Below are positions 24,766 through 27,623 of a stretch of 27,623 nucleotides of DNA, one piece after another (the first letter of the stretch is position 1; each line of letters begins with the position of its first letter). The notes below the pieces were generated by a model. The model ran no database searches, had not been told where the DNA came from, and was given only the letters and a program-made list of their open reading frames with translations. This stretch comes from Phycisphaerales bacterium UBA1910 (GTDB lineage Bacteria > Planctomycetota > Phycisphaerae > Phycisphaerales > UBA1924), in contig DDGE01000027.1 of assembly GCA_002337545.1 (NCBI GenBank), positions 114,267 to 141,889 of the forward strand, given 5' to 3'. The position numbers and the translations under genes are program-made.

Positions 24766-25587
24766 TTATCGCGTGATCACATCCTGCACATCCTGCAGCC
24801 CATCCGTCAGAATCCTCGGCCCGTCTGAGGTCACGAGCACATCATGCTCGTAATGAACCGAGTTTGTGCCGTCCGCGGTGAAGATGGGCCATTGTCGCTG
24901 ACCCTGTGTAATCTCGCCGGTTCCGATACCGATCATGGGCTCAACCGCGACCAGTGCGCCCGGTTCGATCGGTTTGTTCGCGTCCGGCCATTCGTTTGGA
25001 TGACTCGGAACGACATTTGAGATCCAGGGCGATGTGTGCAGCTTCTTGCCGTACCCGTGACCGCCAAGACCACGGATCAGGTGGAACCCATACTCGTCTT
25101 CGACAACGCGCTGGACGGTCTTTGCCCACTCGAGCCAGGTATTGCCGGGGCGTAGCTCCTCGATACCTTTTGCTAAGGACTCCTTGCCCGAGTCCGTCAG
25201 CTTCTTGATCTCCGGCGACATCTCACCGAACACATAGGTCCACGCCGCGTCGCCCATCCAGCCTCGATACCGAACCCCGATATCGATCTTGAGCACATCG
25301 CCGGCCTTGAGCGGCTCGAGGCGGTATGCCGCCGTCCCATGAACGACGCAGTCGTTCACGCTCAGGCACGCCTGGGAAGGAAAGGGGGGGAGTCCGCCTG
25401 CGCGATACTTGAAGAAACACGACTTGCATCCGAGTTCCTCGAGTGTCTGAAACACGAACCGGTCGATCTGCGCGAGTGTCAACCCTTCGTGAAGAAACGC
25501 GGCGATCCGGTGATGTGTCTCCACCACCTTCTGGGCAGCGGTATACGCTGCATCGACATCGGCATGTGATCGTACTGCAGTAGCCAT
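24766..25587 (-). CDS. map: Methionine aminopeptidase, type I
   Basis: 273 residues. The enzyme removes initiator Met from nascent proteins. The metal ligands are all present: Asp in KIDIGVRYRG, Asp in WMGDAAWT, His in GLGGHGYGKKLH, Glu in VAVEPMIGIG and Glu in VHYEHDVLVT. The N-terminal SQACLSVNDCVVHG is the family's substrate-side motif. No zinc-finger or long N-terminal extension is present. The ATG at 25587 has TATGAT ending 8 nt upstream and no Shine-Dalgarno. First gene of a map-trpA transcript, divergent from the diacylglycerol-kinase-family gene. Confidence 0.96.
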   Translation of the reverse strand: MATAVRSHADVDAAYTAAQKVVETHHRIAAFLHEGLTLAQIDRFVFQTLEELGCKSCFFKYRAGGLPPFPSQACLSVNDCVVHGTAAYRLEPLKAGDVLKIDIGVRYRGWMGDAAWTYVFGEMSPEIKKLTDSGKESLAKGIEELRPGNTWLEWAKTVQRVVEDEYGFHLIRGLGGHGYGKKLHTSPWISNVVPSHPNEWPDANKPIEPGALVAVEPMIGIGTGEITQGQRQWPIFTADGTNSVHYEHDVLVTSDGPRILTDGLQDVQDVITR

Positions 25588-25595
25588 AAGATACG

Positions 25596-25601
25596 ATCAT
25601 A
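25596..25601 (-). promoter_or_regulatory. -10 box of map
   Basis: Minus-strand TATGAT in GTGCTATGAT ends 8 nt before the map ATG. The same octamer precedes tRNA-Met. Confidence 0.45.
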
Positions 25602-25663
25602 GCACGACAATACGCCCTGTTTTGACCGTATCCGCTACGCTCAACCGATGTACTTCACGAATC

Positions 25664-26560
25664 ATGCGTGTCTCCATTGTCTACAACCCCAGATCAGGCC
25701 GCGGCAAAGCCCAGCGCCTTGCCGATGCGATTCATGAACTCGCATCGAGTCGTGGCCATGCAATCACCATGTACGACATCAGCAGGGGGGGAATCCCGGT
25801 TGCGGAGGACCTCAGCGATACCGATCGCCTCGTCATCGTTGGGGGCGATGGCACCGTGCACCACCTGCTCCCCCTGCTCACGCAAACCAAAGTCCCCTTC
25901 CAGCACTGCGGCACTGGGACCGCCAACCTCATCTGCCACGCCCTCAAGATGTCCCGCAAACCAGCGGGGGTCCTGGAGCAGCTCGAGATTGATTCTGAGC
26001 CCAGGCGGATCGATGTCCCGCTCTGCAACGACCACCCGTTCCTGATCATGACCTCGCTGGGCATGGACGCATCCGTCATCCACCGGCTTGAGGAATCCCG
26101 CAAACTCGGTGGCTACCGGGCGTACATCAAGCCCGTTATCAAAGAGATCCTTACCCCCCGATTCGCTCACGCCGAGGTCGTGATCGACGGCCAGCCCCAG
26201 CCGCAGCTCTCCAAACCCGGCATCCTCGTCATCGCCAACATGCCGAACTACGGCGGTCACTTCAACCCTTGCCGCGACGCGTGCTGGGACGACAGCACCC
26301 TCGATATCGCCCACATCGCTGGGCGAACCTCAATCACCTCCGGTCTCCGTTACCTCGCCCTCTTTGCCAAGCTCAGGGCGTCCCGCTGCGCCGTTGGCAA
26401 ATCAATTACACTGCAAGCGATCCAAAGCTCCTGTGTCCAGATCGATGGTGAGAAACCGAACGCCGTCCCCTCGGTTCTCAATCCGGGACACACCCTCAGA
26501 TTCACCCTGAGCGATCAATCTGTCTTCGCCCACGCACCCCGCCTGCCTCGAGCCTCGTAA
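25664..26560 (+). CDS. Diacylglycerol kinase family lipid kinase
   Basis: 298 residues of the DAGK/YegS/sphingosine-kinase superfamily, which phosphorylates lipid alcohols at the membrane. N-terminal catalytic motifs are VYNPRSGRGKAQ (residues 5-16), LVIVGGDGTVHHLL with the GGDGT nucleotide site, and the GTGTANLI turn. The C-terminal beta-sandwich half includes GILVIANMPNYGGHFNPC, matching the family's second motif region. The substrate is not decided by sequence. ATG 25664 places the family start (MRVSIVYNP) correctly; an open frame to a TTG at 25622 adds 14 residues with no homology. A TACGCT box at 25636-25641 gives a leader of about 16 nt. Confidence 0.88.
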   Translation: MRVSIVYNPRSGRGKAQRLADAIHELASSRGHAITMYDISRGGIPVAEDLSDTDRLVIVGGDGTVHHLLPLLTQTKVPFQHCGTGTANLICHALKMSRKPAGVLEQLEIDSEPRRIDVPLCNDHPFLIMTSLGMDASVIHRLEESRKLGGYRAYIKPVIKEILTPRFAHAEVVIDGQPQPQLSKPGILVIANMPNYGGHFNPCRDACWDDSTLDIAHIAGRTSITSGLRYLALFAKLRASRCAVGKSITLQAIQSSCVQIDGEKPNAVPSVLNPGHTLRFTLSDQSVFAHAPRLPRAS

Positions 26561-26707
26561 AGCCGAAATAGAGGCACAAGGTCCTATAATGTATCTTCTG
26601 TTAAATTGGACTTGTCCTGCAGCATTCCGCCTAATGACTTTCGAGGGAGTTTTTCGAGGCAGCGGGAAGTCTCGCATTGCCCATTCGCGGCTAGCGTCGA
26701 TTTTGAT

Positions 26708-27256
26708 TCACAGCTTTGCTGCTAAATCCGCGATTCCGGAGCTTTGTTTTTTAATGAGATCAAGCTGCTTGTCGTACTGTATGACGAGTTCTCGAATGTG
26801 CTTAAGGTCGTCTACTGTTTCGCGTTTGATTGGCTTTGCTAGATCGCTGATGTACTGGTCCACTGTATCTCTTACAGTTCCGTCAAGTGTGTAAAGATGT
26901 ATCTCACTCAGGCATTCAAAGTAGGTGGATAGCTCAACGTAATAGTTGTCGATCTGATCTTTTGGCATGACAATCGGAAGAGTTTCGGTTGCTCGTTCTA
27001 TGACGACTTCGAGTGTCGATGCCAACTTGGCAAGTGCTTGAATCGCACGCCTGCTTTGCTTGTGGGCTGCTTTGTACTGTTCTCTGAGCTCATTTCGTTT
27101 GATGCTTTTCTGTTCCTTGATGGTTCGCAAGACAGTGATTGCGTAAGTGCAGGCGGTGGTTATTAGCACCAGAGCGACATCCGATGTGTCGATTAGCGGC
27201 TGGCCTTGTGTTTCATGTTGGCGGCTAGTAACAGATGTCTGAATCTCATTTTGCAT
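26708..27256 (-). CDS. Hypothetical membrane-anchored coiled-coil protein
   Basis: 182 residues from ATG 27256. The N-terminal 20 residues are polar, then comes one membrane helix (VALVLITTACTYAITVL, about residues 27-43) and a long charged helical region (IKEQKSIKRNELREQYKAAHKQ onwards) likely to form a coiled coil and face the cytosol. I recognise no family. Base composition is clearly AT-richer than the chromosomal genes around it, suggesting acquisition. A perfect minus-strand TATAAT (27263-27268) ends 6 nt before the ATG, which supports this start over a TTG 19 codons upstream whose reading would run through the box. Confidence 0.65.
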   Translation of the reverse strand: MQNEIQTSVTSRQHETQGQPLIDTSDVALVLITTACTYAITVLRTIKEQKSIKRNELREQYKAAHKQSRRAIQALAKLASTLEVVIERATETLPIVMPKDQIDNYYVELSTYFECLSEIHLYTLDGTVRDTVDQYISDLAKPIKRETVDDLKHIRELVIQYDKQLDLIKKQSSGIADLAAKL

Positions 27257-27262
27257 TGTCTG

Positions 27263-27268
27263 ATTATA
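27263..27268 (-). promoter_or_regulatory. -10 box of the hypothetical membrane protein gene
   Basis: Perfect TATAAT on minus, 6 nt before the ATG, no Shine-Dalgarno. This would give a leaderless transcript. Confidence 0.45.
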
Positions 27269-27528
27269 CTCTCTATGCAGGAAGTGGTTTGTGCGGCATG
27301 AATGATTCGGCAATCGTGTTCAAGTACCCCAAAGAGTTGATGATGAATCATGGAGGCTCTTAATTGTGATACTGTTTGTTTGCTCGCGATTCCCGGCGAT
27401 TGCACCCTTCCCAACCGCACCGAGTTCATCACCTCAATCTCCTCCCAAACCCACTCCCACCTCACCAAATGCGTACACTCCCACTCGCCCGGCCGCAGAC
27501 CGGCGTACTACCGGAGTGAGCGGGCCTT

Positions 27529-27623
27529 ATGACCGACCGCAGATCAGACCAAGACCCGAACTGCGTGCCCGAGCACGACGATGTCGCTCGTCAATACCAC
27601 GAGGATGACCTCGAGGAGCTTGT
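27529..27623 (+). CDS. Start of an unknown gene (3' partial)
   Basis: From ATG 27529 the frame stays open to the window end: MTDRRSDQDPNCVPEHDDVA then RQYHEDDLEELV. GC-rich third positions and acidic composition look like a genuine chromosomal gene. A GGAG about 12 nt upstream is a weak Shine-Dalgarno. Too short to assign. The preceding stretch, 27257-27528, holds nothing else I can support. Confidence 0.45.
   Translation, partial: MTDRRSDQDPNCVPEHDDVARQYHEDDLEEL

Noticed and set aside
26585..26894. Perfect plus-strand TATAAT followed by a 101-codon frame
   Set aside because: The ATG lies inside the box, the frame is antisense to the hypothetical membrane gene and its composition is not protein-like. 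A small RNA is possible but nothing supports it.
27298..27363. 21-residue ORF (MNDSAIVFKYPKELMMNHGG...)
   Set aside because: Very short, with no ribosome site at proper spacing; possibly a remnant, not supportable as a gene.

Overview
The window looks like a chromosomal segment of a moderately GC-rich planctomycete, most likely class Phycisphaerae. The main evidence is a pair of C-terminal dockerin-like tails with FFDVSxF repeats ending in GCP (the type annotated as GC-type dockerin in Phycisphaerales) and a tyrosine integrase of the planctomycete kind, with a Q-x-x-R box instead of H-x-x-R. The assignment rests on recognising families by eye; no search was run.

Layout. 1-561: 3' end of a secreted dockerin-tailed protein. 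586-707: terminator and tRNA-Phe. 873-3011: orphan peptide-ABC ATPase and a ThrE-type amino-acid exporter. 3008-5726 (minus): ligA and a CYTH-domain gene, divergent from folD (5784-6656), which is followed by tatA and tRNA-Met(CAU). 7364-8690: seven-loop EF-hand protein and a convergent lipoprotein. 8860-13379: complete two-partner secretion pair (TpsB, then TpsA). 13397-14936: comB and gpmA. 14989-18211: M24 peptidase (minus), xthA and malic enzyme. 18243-19574 (minus): AmpG-like MFS permease.

19621-23875 is a small (about 4.2 kb) integrative element in the 3' half of a tRNA-Ile2(CAU) gene, bounded by an exact 48-bp direct repeat. It carries a structured non-coding left end, a secreted beta-propeller cargo with the same C-terminal tail as the gene at position 1, and a coupled cassette: ribbon-helix-helix regulator, excisionase-like HTH protein, integrase. 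A near-perfect palindrome spans the cassette's -10 box and start codon. The integrase frame runs through the attachment site. In the predicted circular form it would continue in frame into the 65 codons now stranded at the left end, so integration and excision should swap the integrase C-terminus.

Beyond the element, 23904-27623 holds trpA and map (minus), a diacylglycerol-kinase-family gene, an AT-rich stretch with an unrecognised membrane/coiled-coil protein, and the start of an unknown gene.

Two other points stand out. FolD has replacements at all three classical active-site positions (Lys to Gln, Gln to His, Asp to Glu). Many genes have a TAnnnT box ending only 5-8 nt before the ATG and no Shine-Dalgarno, which suggests leaderless or near-leaderless transcription.
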